Shown in pieces: positions 1 through 9,202 of a stretch of 64,000 nucleotides of DNA. The notes under the pieces are model-generated. The model did not search any database. It saw only the letters and a list, made by a program, of their open reading frames with translations, and had not been told where the DNA came from. Within the stretch, counting starts at the first letter, position 1; the number at the start of each line of letters is the position of its first letter. Source of the stretch: Streptomyces sp. NBC_00234 (lineage in GTDB: Bacteria > Actinomycetota > Actinomycetes > Streptomycetales > Streptomycetaceae). The translations under genes and the position numbers were made by a program. Location: assembly GCF_036195325.1 (NCBI RefSeq), contig NZ_CP108101.1, positions 6,324,001 through 6,388,000 on the forward strand. Reading direction: 5' to 3'.

Positions 1-282
1 CACATCGGCAGCGGTGTCGCCAACCTGTGCAACCTGCTCAACCCGAGCCGGGTGGTGCTCGGAGGGTCCCTCGCGGAGGCGGGGGAGCTGGTGCTGGGGC
101 CGATCCGGGACTCGGTGTCCCGGTACGCCATCCCCAGTGCGGCGCGGCAGCTGTCGGTGCTGCCGGGGGCGCTCGGAGGGCGGGCGGAAGTGCTGGGCGC
201 GCTGGCCCTCGTACTCAATGAGATGGGCGATTCGACCCTTTTGGAGAGCGCGCTCTCCACTGCGACGCCTGCCTTCACTTAG
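1..282 (+). CDS. rok7B7: ROK family transcriptional regulator, C-terminal part (5' end outside window)
   Basis: Frame 1 is open from the first base to TAG at 280-282 and encodes 93 residues. The segment LNPSRVVLGGSLAEAG is the typical C-terminal part of the ROK sugar-kinase-like fold, after the Gly-rich ligand-binding region; the N-terminal HTH lies outside the window. The gene sits directly upstream of a xylose-type ABC operon. From memory, the S. coelicolor ROK regulator beside xylFGH is Rok7B7 (SCO6008), which controls xylose transport, carbon repression and antibiotic production. The symbol rests on that context and not on a full sequence, so a ROK sugar kinase cannot be excluded from the C-terminus alone. 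Confidence 0.8.
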   Translation, partial: HIGSGVANLCNLLNPSRVVLGGSLAEAGELVLGPIRDSVSRYAIPSAARQLSVLPGALGGRAEVLGALALVLNEMGDSTLLESALSTATPAFT

Positions 283-316
283 ATAACGAATGGCACCGTT
301 GTCATCTCGTTAAGGA

Positions 317-329
317 TTTACTCCTTGAC
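317..329 (+). promoter_or_regulatory. Candidate Rok7B7-type operator upstream of xylF
   Basis: TTTACTCCTTGAC matches at every position the degenerate motif TTKAMKHSTTSAV that I recall as the predicted Rok7B7 target. It overlaps a short inverted repeat (AAGGA-5-TCCTT, 312-326) and a TTGACG hexamer at 325-330 that could act as a -35 element. It is 73 bp before the xylF start and 34 bp after the regulator stop. The motif is recalled from literature and binding here is inferred. Confidence 0.5.
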
Positions 330-402
330 GCTGACGTCGCAGCCGAGTTGACTTCCAGCCACCTCGGCCGCAACGTCGCGGCCTCGTCAGGGAGGTTCGA
401 GA

Positions 403-1512
403 ATGAACACGCGTATGCGTCGTGCCGCCGTTGCCGTTGCCGCCACCGCCATGGCTGTCTCGCTTGCCGCTTGCGGCAGCGCCAAGGAGTCCGGCGACAA
501 GGCCAAGGAGACCGAGACGAAGGGCGACGACCTGAAGATAGGTCTGCTCCTTCCCGAGAACCAGACGGCCCGGTACGAGAAGTTCGACAAGCCGATCATC
601 GAGAAGAAGATCAGCGAGCTCACCGGCGGCAAGGCGGAGGTCATCTACGCCAACGCCAAGCAGGACGCCACCCTGCAGTCGCAGCAGGTCGACACCATGA
701 TCACGAACAAGGTCGACGCGCTCATCGTCGACGCGGTGGACTCCAAGGCCATCGCCAACGGCGTCAAGAAGGCCAAGGACGCGGGCATCCCCGTCGTCGC
801 CTTCGATCGCCTCGCCGAGGGCCCGATCGACGCCTACACCTCCTTCGACAACGAAGAGGTCGGCCACGTCCAGGGCAAGGCCCTGCTGGAGGCCCTCGGC
901 GACAAGGCCGACGGCGGCACGATCGTGATGATGAACGGCGCGATCACCGACCCGAACGCCGCCCTCTTCAAGAAGGGCGCCAAGGCCGAGCTCGACGGCA
1001 AGGTCAAGTACGGCAAGGAGTACGACACCAAGGAGTGGAAGCCGGAGAACGCCAACGCCAACATGGAGGCGGCGATCACGGCTCTCGGCAAGGACAAGAT
1101 CGTCGGCGTCTACTCCGCCAACGACGGCATGGCGGGCGGCATCATCACCGCCCTCAAGGCCGCCGGTCTCTCCAAGCTCCCGCCGGTCACCGGCCAGGAC
1201 GCCGAACTCGCCGGTGTGCAGCGCATCGTCGCCGGTGAGCAGTTCATGAGCGTCTACAAGCCGTACGCCCCCGAAGGCGCTGTCGCCGCCGAGATGGCCG
1301 TCGCGCTGGCCAAGGGCGAGAAGCTCGACTCGATCGCCACGTCCACGGTGGACAGCCCCACCCAGAAGGCCGTTCCCTCCGTCCTGGTCCCGGTCGTCTC
1401 GCTGACCCAGGCCAACATCCAGGACACCGTCCTGAAGGACGGCATCTACACGGTCGACGAGATCTGCACGGCCAAGTACAAGGCCGCCTGCGACAAGCTC
1501 GGCCTGAAGTAG
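403..1512 (+). CDS. xylF: Xylose-type sugar ABC transporter substrate-binding lipoprotein
   Basis: 369 residues. The N-terminus is a lipoprotein signal with basic residues at 4-7, a hydrophobic core and lipobox LAAC (Cys24), so the mature protein should be anchored outside the membrane. The body is a periplasmic-binding-protein type 1 fold (Peripla_BP_4, XylF/RbsB-like); GLLLPENQTARYEKF opens the first lobe and VDALIVDAVDS and FDRLAEGPIDAY fit the sugar-binding cleft. An AGGGAGG Shine-Dalgarno precedes ATG. It is followed by a stem-loop and then the ATPase and permease genes. Xylose specificity is inferred from similarity and the adjacent ROK gene. Confidence 0.88.
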   Translation: MNTRMRRAAVAVAATAMAVSLAACGSAKESGDKAKETETKGDDLKIGLLLPENQTARYEKFDKPIIEKKISELTGGKAEVIYANAKQDATLQSQQVDTMITNKVDALIVDAVDSKAIANGVKKAKDAGIPVVAFDRLAEGPIDAYTSFDNEEVGHVQGKALLEALGDKADGGTIVMMNGAITDPNAALFKKGAKAELDGKVKYGKEYDTKEWKPENANANMEAAITALGKDKIVGVYSANDGMAGGIITALKAAGLSKLPPVTGQDAELAGVQRIVAGEQFMSVYKPYAPEGAVAAEMAVALAKGEKLDSIATSTVDSPTQKAVPSVLVPVVSLTQANIQDTVLKDGIYTVDEICTAKYKAACDKLGLK

Positions 1513-1521
1513 GTCCGGCGA

Positions 1522-1548
1522 GGGTCCGGCCGCCCGGCGGCCGGACCC
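1522..1548 (+). terminator. Intra-operon stem-loop after xylF
   Basis: A perfect 12-bp GC stem (GGGTCCGGCCGC / GCGGCCGGACCC) with a 3-nt loop lies 10 bp after the xylF stop and has no T-tract. Such structures after the binding-protein gene often stabilise its mRNA or attenuate readthrough, which would give more binding protein than ATPase or permease. The following 260 bp up to xylG hold no gene that I can support. Confidence 0.6.
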
Positions 1549-1808
1549 ACGCGGCCGGCCACCGCGATCCCGCGGTGTGAAGCCGCCCCGGCCGCAAGTC
1601 AGCTGCTCTGCAAGCGACTTGCGCCCACAAAGCCTGTCCGGTGCCCCGCCCACCAACTGTCCCGCTGCCGGGCGGGGCGCCGGATGGAACTCTTCGGCCC
1701 AGCACCTGCTGCGCCACCCGGTTCTCTGCAGTTCTCTTCTGCTCGACCACCGCGCCTTCCCCCAGGCGCGGCATCCCCGCCGGTCAGGCGGCGAAGGAGA
1801 TGGTTCAC

Positions 1809-2588
1809 GTGTCCGCTACGCCCGTGTTGGCGTTGCGAGGGGTCTCCAAGCGATTCGGTGCCGTCCAGGCGCTCACCGATGTACAGCTTGAGGTCCACGC
1901 CGGCGAGGTGGTCGCCCTGGTGGGCGACAACGGCGCCGGTAAATCAACGCTGGTCAAGACGATTGCCGGTGTGCACCCCATCGATGACGGAGTCATCGAG
2001 TGGGAAGGCGACGCCGTTCAGATCAACAAGCCGCACGACGCCCAGAACCTGGGCATCGCGACCGTCTATCAGGACCTCGCGCTGTGCGACAACATCGATG
2101 TCGTCGGCAACCTCTACCTCGGCCGGGAACTCCGCAAGTTCGGAGTGCTCAACGAGGTCGAGATGGAGCGCCGCTCCCGCGAGCTCCTCAGCACGCTGTC
2201 GATCCGCATCCCCAGCGTCCGTATCCCGATCGCCTCGCTCTCCGGCGGTCAGCGCCAGACCGTGGCCATCGCCCGGTCGATGCTCGGTGAGCCCAAGCTC
2301 GTCATCCTCGACGAGCCCACGGCGGCCCTCGGCGTGGAGCAGACCGCCCAGGTCCTCGACCTCGTCGAGCGGCTGCGCGAGCGCGGTCACGCGGTCATCC
2401 TCATCAGCCACAACATGGCCGATGTGAAGGCCGTCGCCGACAAGGTGGCGGTCCTGAGGCTGGGCCGCAACAACGGTGTCTTCGATGTGAAGACCACCTC
2501 GCAGGAAGAGATCATCTCCGCCATCACCGGCGCCACGGAAAACGCCGTGACCCGTCGTGCGGCGCGCAACGCGGAGGTCCAGAAGTGA
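1809..2588 (+). CDS. xylG: Sugar ABC transporter ATP-binding protein, single nucleotide-binding domain
   Basis: 259 residues from the GTG at 1809, chosen because AAGGAG (1794-1799) is 9 bp upstream; the in-frame ATG at 1800 touches that ribosome site. Walker A is GDNGAGKSTL (near residue 40), the signature is LSGGQRQ, and Walker B is LVILDEPTAAL. It energises sugar import with the neighbouring permease and binding protein. E. coli XylG/RbsA-type ATPases have two fused nucleotide-binding domains. This one has a single domain and should act as a homodimer. Its stop overlaps the permease start (GTGA), which indicates translational coupling. Confidence 0.88.
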   Translation: MSATPVLALRGVSKRFGAVQALTDVQLEVHAGEVVALVGDNGAGKSTLVKTIAGVHPIDDGVIEWEGDAVQINKPHDAQNLGIATVYQDLALCDNIDVVGNLYLGRELRKFGVLNEVEMERRSRELLSTLSIRIPSVRIPIASLSGGQRQTVAIARSMLGEPKLVILDEPTAALGVEQTAQVLDLVERLRERGHAVILISHNMADVKAVADKVAVLRLGRNNGVFDVKTTSQEEIISAITGATENAVTRRAARNAEVQK

Positions 2589-3871
2589 ACACCGACAAGA
2601 CGGCCGCCCCCGCCGCCCCCGTGGTGAACCCGGACGCCGCCAAGGGCGCGGCCACCGCGGTCGACCCCCGGCTGCTCGTGCGCGAGCAGGGCCTCGGCGG
2701 ATACCTCACCGAGTTCAAGCGCAAGATGAGCGCCGGTGACCTGGGCTCGATCCCCGTGATCATCGGCCTGGTCATCATCTGCGTGGTCTTCCAGAGCCTG
2801 AACTCGGAGTTCCTCTCCGCGAAGAACCTCAGCGACATCGCCGTCGCGATGGTCGCCACCGGCATGATGGCCGTCGGCATCATCTTCGTCCTCCTGCTCG
2901 GTGAGATCGACCTGTCGGTCGGCTCGGTCAGCGGCGTCTCCGGCGCACTCGTGGCCGTGCTGAGCGTCACCCAGGGCATGAACGAGTGGCTGGCCGTCTT
3001 CGTGGCCATCGCCAGCGGCGCGGTCATCGGCGCGATCCACGGCTTCTTCTTCGCCCGAATAGGCGCCCCCGCCTTCGCCGTCACCCTCGCCGGCCTGCTG
3101 TTCTGGCTGGGCTTCATGCTCCAGCTGCTCGGCGACACCGGCACGATCAACCTGGACGGCGACGGCGTCGTCGGCCACCTCACCACGTACTACTTCGCGG
3201 ACGTCGCCGCCGCGTACGGCCTCGCCGTCGTCGCGGTCGTGGGCTACTTCCTCTCCGCCTTCCTGGACAGCCGCCGCCGCGAGGCCGCGGGTATCCCGGC
3301 CAGGCCGCTCACCGACATCGTGGTGCGCACGGCCGTGCTCGCGGTGTTCGCCTTCGCCGCCGCGATCATGTTCAACCAGTACCGGGGCCTGCCCCTGGCC
3401 CTGGTCCTCTTCCTCGTGGTCCTGGTGGCGACGGACTTCGTCCTGCGCCGCACGGCCTACGGCCGGAAGATCTTCGCGCTCGGCGGCAGCGTCGAGGCGT
3501 CCCGCCGTGCGGGCATCAACGTCACGGCGATCCGGGTCTCGGTGTTCGCCATCGCGGGTACGTTCGCGGCGATCGGCGGTCTGTTCTGGGCCTCCAAGAT
3601 CGCGGCGGTCAACCAGGGCTCCGGCACCGGCGACCTGCTGATGAACGTCATCGCGGCGGCCGTCATCGGTGGCACCAGCCTCTTCGGCGGACGCGGCCGG
3701 ACCTGGAACGCCCTGCTCGGCGTCATGGTCATCGTCTCGATCCAGTACGGCCTGTCGCTGGAAGGCATCGCCACCCCGATCAACTACATGATCACCGGCG
3801 GCGTGCTCCTCGTCACGGTCGTCATCGACTCCGTCACACGCAAGACCCAGAAGTCGGCGGGTCGCGCCTGA
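2585..3871 (+). CDS. xylH: Sugar ABC transporter permease
   Basis: 428 residues, starting at a GTG that overlaps the ATPase stop. A soluble N-terminus of about 50 residues is followed by roughly ten hydrophobic segments typical of the BPD_transp_2 (RbsC/XylH) family. The conserved stretch LLGEIDLSVGSV lies early, and VIGGTSLFGGRG lies near the end, where the permease contacts the ATPase. It forms the membrane channel of the importer. The gene ends the operon and is followed by a strong terminator. Confidence 0.88.
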   Translation: MNTDKTAAPAAPVVNPDAAKGAATAVDPRLLVREQGLGGYLTEFKRKMSAGDLGSIPVIIGLVIICVVFQSLNSEFLSAKNLSDIAVAMVATGMMAVGIIFVLLLGEIDLSVGSVSGVSGALVAVLSVTQGMNEWLAVFVAIASGAVIGAIHGFFFARIGAPAFAVTLAGLLFWLGFMLQLLGDTGTINLDGDGVVGHLTTYYFADVAAAYGLAVVAVVGYFLSAFLDSRRREAAGIPARPLTDIVVRTAVLAVFAFAAAIMFNQYRGLPLALVLFLVVLVATDFVLRRTAYGRKIFALGGSVEASRRAGINVTAIRVSVFAIAGTFAAIGGLFWASKIAAVNQGSGTGDLLMNVIAAAVIGGTSLFGGRGRTWNALLGVMVIVSIQYGLSLEGIATPINYMITGGVLLVTVVIDSVTRKTQKSAGRA

Positions 3872-3881
3872 CCCGCCCGGC

Positions 3882-3925
3882 CACGCACGAGCCCGGCATC
3901 CTCCGAGGTGCCGGGCTCGTGCGTG
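3882..3925 (+). terminator. Terminator of the xylFGH operon
   Basis: A perfect 17-bp inverted repeat (3882-3898 / 3909-3925) with a 10-nt loop begins 10 bp after the xylH stop. It is a long GC-rich hairpin without a T-run, the usual Streptomyces terminator style, and it separates the sugar operon from dxs. Confidence 0.85.
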
Positions 3926-4077
3926 CCCGCGTTCCCCATGGTGCGCACGGGTGTGCCATGTCATACGTAACCCGATCGCGTGACACGGAACGCACCGCCC
4001 GCTGACCGCGCACGCGGGCGGAACATTAGACTCGTCAGATCGGCACGCTCGACCAGCTCAAACGCAAGGAGGAACGG

Positions 4078-5991
4078 GTGGATCTGCTGACCCGCATCGG
4101 GGGACCGCGCGACCTGGACCGGCTCAGCCTCGAGCAGCTGGAGCAGCTCGCCGGGGAGATCCGTACCTTCCTCGTCGAAGAGGTGTCCAAGACCGGCGGA
4201 CACCTCGGCCCCAACCTGGGTGTGGTCGAGCTGACCATCGCCCTGCACCGGGTGTTCGAGTCGCCACGGGACAAGGTCCTCTTCGACACCGGCCACCAGA
4301 GCTATGTGCACAAGCTGCTCACCGGCCGCCAGGACTTCTCGAAGCTCAAGAGCAAGGGCGGCCTCTCCGGCTACCCCTCCCGGGCCGAGTCCGAGCACGA
4401 CGTCATCGAGAACTCGCACGCCTCGACCGTGCTCGGCTGGGCCGACGGCCTCGCCAAGGCCAACGAGGTGCTGGAGAAGGACGACCACGTCGTCGCGGTC
4501 ATCGGGGACGGCGCGCTCACCGGCGGTATGGCCTGGGAGGCGCTGAACAACATCGCCGCCGCCAAGGACCGCCCGCTCGTCATCGTCGTCAACGACAACG
4601 AGCGCTCGTACGCCCCGACCATCGGCGGCCTCGCGAACCACCTCGCCACGCTCCGTACGACCGACGGTTACGAACGGTTCCTGGCCCGCGGCAAGGACCT
4701 CCTGGAGCGCACTCCCGTCGTCGGGAAGCCGCTGTACGAGACCCTGCACGGCGCCAAGAAGGGCCTCAAGGACTTCATCGCCCCGCAGGGCATGTTCGAG
4801 GACCTCGGCCTGAAGTACGTCGGACCGATCGACGGCCACGACATCGAGGCCCTGGAGTCCGCACTCCAGCGGGCCAAGCGCTTCGGCGGCCCCGTCATCG
4901 TCCACTGCCTCACGGAGAAGGGCCGCGGCTACACCCCGGCCCTCCAGGACGAGGCCGACCGTTTCCACGCGGTCGGCAAGATCCACCCGGACACCGGCCT
5001 GCCGATCTCCACCTCCGGCCTCGACTGGACCTCGGTCTTCGGCGAGGAGATGGTCAAGCTCGGCAAGGAGCGCAAGGACATCGTCGCGATCACCGCGGCC
5101 ATGCTCCAGCCGGTCGGCCTCGGCAAGTTCGAGGAGGCGTTCCCGGACCGGATCTACGACGTCGGCATCGCCGAGCAGCACGGCGCGGTCTCCGCGGCGG
5201 GCCTCGCCACCGGCGGACTGCACCCGGTCTTCGCGGTCTACGCGACCTTCCTCAACCGCGCCTTCGACCAGGTCCTCATGGACGTCGCCCTGCACAAGTG
5301 CGGGGTCACCTTCGTCCTGGACCGGGCCGGAGTCACCGGTACGGACGGCGCCTCGCACAACGGCATGTGGGACATGTCGATCCTCCAGTGCGTGCCGACC
5401 CTCCGGATCGCCGCCCCGCGCGACGCCGACCAGGTCCGCGCCCAGCTCCGCGAGGCCGTCGACGTCGACGACGCCCCGACGGTGGTCCGCTTCTCCAAGG
5501 GCGCGGTCGGCCCGGCGGTCAAGGCCGTCGGCAAGGCCGGCGGCATGGACATCCTGCGCGCGGCCGGCACCCGGCGGCCCGACGTCCTGCTGGTGTCCGT
5601 CGGAGCACTCGCCCCGATGTGCCTGGAGATCGCCGGACTGCTGGAGGCCCAGGGCATCTCCACCACGGTGGTCGACCCCCGCTGGGTCAAGCCCGTCGAC
5701 GAGGCCATGGCCCCGCTCGCCGAGCAGCACCGGGTGGTCGTCACTGTCGAGGACAACAGCCGCGCCGGCGGTGTCGGCTCGGCCATCGCCCAGGCACTGC
5801 GCGACGCCGGGGTCGACGTACCGCTGCGCGACTTCGGCATCCCGCCGGTCTTCCTCGACCACGCCTCCCGCAAGGAGGTCATGGCCGAGATCGGACTGAC
5901 CGCTCCGGACATCGCCCGTCAGGTCACCGGTCTGGTGGCCAAGCTCGACGGCCGGTACGAGAGCCGGGACGCCGAGCCCGCCCGCGACTGA
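4078..5991 (+). CDS. dxs: 1-deoxy-D-xylulose-5-phosphate synthase
   Basis: 637 residues, the normal length for DXS. It condenses pyruvate and glyceraldehyde 3-phosphate to DXP using thiamine diphosphate, the first step of the MEP isoprenoid route. Visible signatures are TGHQSYVHKLLTGR near residue 80, the ThDP/Mg motif GDGALTGGMAWEALNN near 143, and the transketolase central-domain motif GIAEQHG near 365. The start GTG has AAGGAGG about 6 bp upstream. It stands alone between two hairpins. Many streptomycetes carry more than one dxs, so this may be one of two copies. Confidence 0.95.
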   Translation: MDLLTRIGGPRDLDRLSLEQLEQLAGEIRTFLVEEVSKTGGHLGPNLGVVELTIALHRVFESPRDKVLFDTGHQSYVHKLLTGRQDFSKLKSKGGLSGYPSRAESEHDVIENSHASTVLGWADGLAKANEVLEKDDHVVAVIGDGALTGGMAWEALNNIAAAKDRPLVIVVNDNERSYAPTIGGLANHLATLRTTDGYERFLARGKDLLERTPVVGKPLYETLHGAKKGLKDFIAPQGMFEDLGLKYVGPIDGHDIEALESALQRAKRFGGPVIVHCLTEKGRGYTPALQDEADRFHAVGKIHPDTGLPISTSGLDWTSVFGEEMVKLGKERKDIVAITAAMLQPVGLGKFEEAFPDRIYDVGIAEQHGAVSAAGLATGGLHPVFAVYATFLNRAFDQVLMDVALHKCGVTFVLDRAGVTGTDGASHNGMWDMSILQCVPTLRIAAPRDADQVRAQLREAVDVDDAPTVVRFSKGAVGPAVKAVGKAGGMDILRAAGTRRPDVLLVSVGALAPMCLEIAGLLEAQGISTTVVDPRWVKPVDEAMAPLAEQHRVVVTVEDNSRAGGVGSAIAQALRDAGVDVPLRDFGIPPVFLDHASRKEVMAEIGLTAPDIARQVTGLVAKLDGRYESRDAEPARD

Positions 5992-6014
5992 CCGCTCCAC
6001 CGCGTCACCCGTCT

Positions 6015-6046
6015 GCGCCCCTCGGTCCTGCCGGACCGGGGGGCGC
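6015..6046 (+). terminator. Terminator of dxs
   Basis: A 14-bp stem (6015-6028 / 6033-6046, with one G-T pair) and a TGCC loop lie 24 bp after the dxs stop. The remaining 200 bp before the permease contain no gene that I can support. Confidence 0.75.
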
Positions 6047-6243
6047 CGTCGTGTCCCGTGCGACCGTCGTCGCGGGGTCCCTCTACTCCGTACGGCCCAG
6101 TGGCCTTCGCTCTCCCGGGCCCCATCGGGTGAATCGCCCCGTGCGACCGCCCGCGGGCCGCGCGCCCTCTCGATCATGGCCGTGAATCGGGTAACGCGAG
6201 GGCCCCGGCGACGGACGAGACGAACGATCACGGAGGCAGACCG

Positions 6244-7734
<1,491 letters not shown>

Positions 7735-7756
7735 GCGGTGGCCGCGTAGGGCCGTG

Positions 7757-7812
7757 GTGTGGGGCCGTGACGGGGAGGCGCGCTGTGCGCGCCCCTCGCT
7801 ACGGCCCCACAC
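7757..7812. terminator. Bidirectional terminator between the permease and LCP genes
   Basis: The outer arms GTGTGGGGCCGT (7757-7768) and ACGGCCCCACAC (7801-7812) pair perfectly, and an inner GGCGCGC/GCGCGCC stem-loop caps the structure. The converging genes end at 7734 and 7825, so it can serve both. Confidence 0.8.
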
Positions 7813-7824
7813 CGCCGTCCGGCC

Positions 7825-8919
7825 TCAGCCGCCGGTGGCCGGGGACTTCTTCGCGGACTCCGGAATCGTCGCGTCCTCGCGGATCGCCTTCCAGAGCGTG
7901 CCGGCCTGCGGCTCGGACGCCACGACCCGGTTGGGGTCCTGCTTGTCGTACGCGACCGGCAGCATGATCGTCTCCATCGAGGACGGGTCGACGCCGTTCA
8001 TCGAACGCGCGAAGTCGGTGAGCGACTTGAGGGAGGCGAGTCCCTCGTCGGTCGTCAGCGACTTGGTCGCGGAACTCGCGATCTTGTACGTCGTCGTCGG
8101 GCTGCCCAGCAGGTCCTGCGACTTGATCTCGCTCAGCAGCGCCATCATGAACTGCTGCTGGAGGCCGATGCGTCCGAGGTCGCTGCCGTCACCGATGCCG
8201 TGCCGCGTACGGACGTAGGCGAGGGACTCGGTGCCGTCGAGCTTGTGCGGGCCGGCGGTCAGGTTCAGCCCCGACGCCTTGTCGTCGATGTCCTGCGGGA
8301 CGTCCACCGTGACGCCGCCTATGGCGTCGACGAGGTCCTTGAACCCGGCGAAGTTGATCTCCAGGTAGTGGTCGATCCGGACCCCGGACATCTTCTCGAC
8401 GGTCTTGACCACACAGGCCGGACCGGCCAGCGAGTACACGGAGTTGAACATCACGCGGTTCGCGGAGGACATCGTCGAACCGTCGGCCTTGGTGCACTCG
8501 GGCCGGGTCACCAGGGTGTCGCGCGGGATGGACACGGCGACAGCCTGCGTACGGCCCTCGGGGATGTGCACCACCATCGCGGTGTCGGAACGCGCGCCGC
8601 CGACACTGCCGCCGCCACCGAGCTCCTTGTTCTCGGCCCCGGCACGCGAGTCCGAACCGAGGACGAGGAGGTTCTGACCGGAGGTCGGGAGCTTCTCGGG
8701 ACGGTCCTCACCGAGAGCCTTGTTGATGTCGACGCCCTTGATGTTGCCGTCGAGGCTGCTGTACATCCAGTACACCGTGCCGCCGCCGGCGAGCAGGAGA
8801 ACGAGGAAGATCCCGAGGGCGATCTTGAGGCCGCGGCGGCGCTTGCGCGGCTTGGGTGCCCGCCTGGATCGGGGCTCTTCCGATATGGGCGATCCGGTGT
8901 CGGAGGTCTGGTCTGTCAT
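7825..8919 (-). CDS. LytR-CpsA-Psr (LCP) family cell-wall glycopolymer ligase
   Basis: 364 residues from the ATG that begins MTDQTSDTGS; the longer frame upstream has no supported start. A basic cytoplasmic N-terminus (RKRRRGLK) leads into one membrane helix at about 31-50, then the extracytoplasmic LCP domain with LVLGSDSRAG, SDTAMVVHI and VSIPRDTLV, which carry the conserved Asp/Arg that bind the polyprenyl-pyrophosphate head group. LCP enzymes move wall glycopolymers from lipid carriers to peptidoglycan. Next to GT4, Stealth and amino-sugar genes, it is the likely ligase for their product. Confidence 0.9.
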   Translation of the reverse strand: MTDQTSDTGSPISEEPRSRRAPKPRKRRRGLKIALGIFLVLLLAGGGTVYWMYSSLDGNIKGVDINKALGEDRPEKLPTSGQNLLVLGSDSRAGAENKELGGGGSVGGARSDTAMVVHIPEGRTQAVAVSIPRDTLVTRPECTKADGSTMSSANRVMFNSVYSLAGPACVVKTVEKMSGVRIDHYLEINFAGFKDLVDAIGGVTVDVPQDIDDKASGLNLTAGPHKLDGTESLAYVRTRHGIGDGSDLGRIGLQQQFMMALLSEIKSQDLLGSPTTTYKIASSATKSLTTDEGLASLKSLTDFARSMNGVDPSSMETIMLPVAYDKQDPNRVVASEPQAGTLWKAIREDATIPESAKKSPATGG

Positions 8920-9101
8920 GGGCTCGTCTGGTTCTTCCGTCGGGACGCGCTGAGTGCGTGCGAGAGGAGAGGAATAGGTGGCGCGGGGTCCATGCGTCCC
9001 CAAGTCGGCCGGTGAGGTGTCGCGCTTCGCCCCGGGCATGATTCGTGCCTCGAAGTCGCATTGTGCGACAGGAATCACCCGGAAAGCGACCCCTATCAAG
9101 T

Positions 9102-9130
9102 ATTATTGTGACACTAGTTGTTGCTGTTAA
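9102..9130 (-). promoter_or_regulatory. Candidate sigma70-type promoter for the LCP gene
   Basis: On the minus strand, TTAACA (9130-9125) and AATAAT (9107-9102) are separated by exactly 17 bp. Each hexamer differs by one base from the TTGACA/TATAAT consensus, which is notable in such GC-rich DNA. It would leave a leader of roughly 175 nt before the LCP start. Confidence 0.45.
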
Positions 9131-9145
9131 GGCGAAACTAGTCAC
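9108..9145. promoter_or_regulatory. Inverted repeat with CTAG cores between LCP and propeller genes
   Basis: GTGACACTAGTT (9108-9119) and AACTAGTCAC (9136-9145) form an imperfect inverted repeat across a 16-bp spacer. It covers the spacer and -35 element of the candidate LCP promoter. CTAG is rare in Streptomyces DNA, so two copies in this divergent region suggest an operator; the regulator is unknown. Confidence 0.4.
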
Positions 9146-9202
9146 TCAACAAGGCCACATGGGACTCCGCCCAACGCCGTTCGGCACCGGAGAAGGCATT
9201 CA

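Noticed and set aside
310..1656. A long minus-strand frame opposite xylF
   Set aside because: Repeated Val/Gly/Leu/Asp composition with no motif; xylF on the other strand is certain.
3959..3970. TGTCATACGTAA, nearly repeated as TGTCATATGTAA at 32914-32925
   Set aside because: The second copy is mostly the last codons of a gene; two 12-mers in 64 kb are not evidence for an operator.
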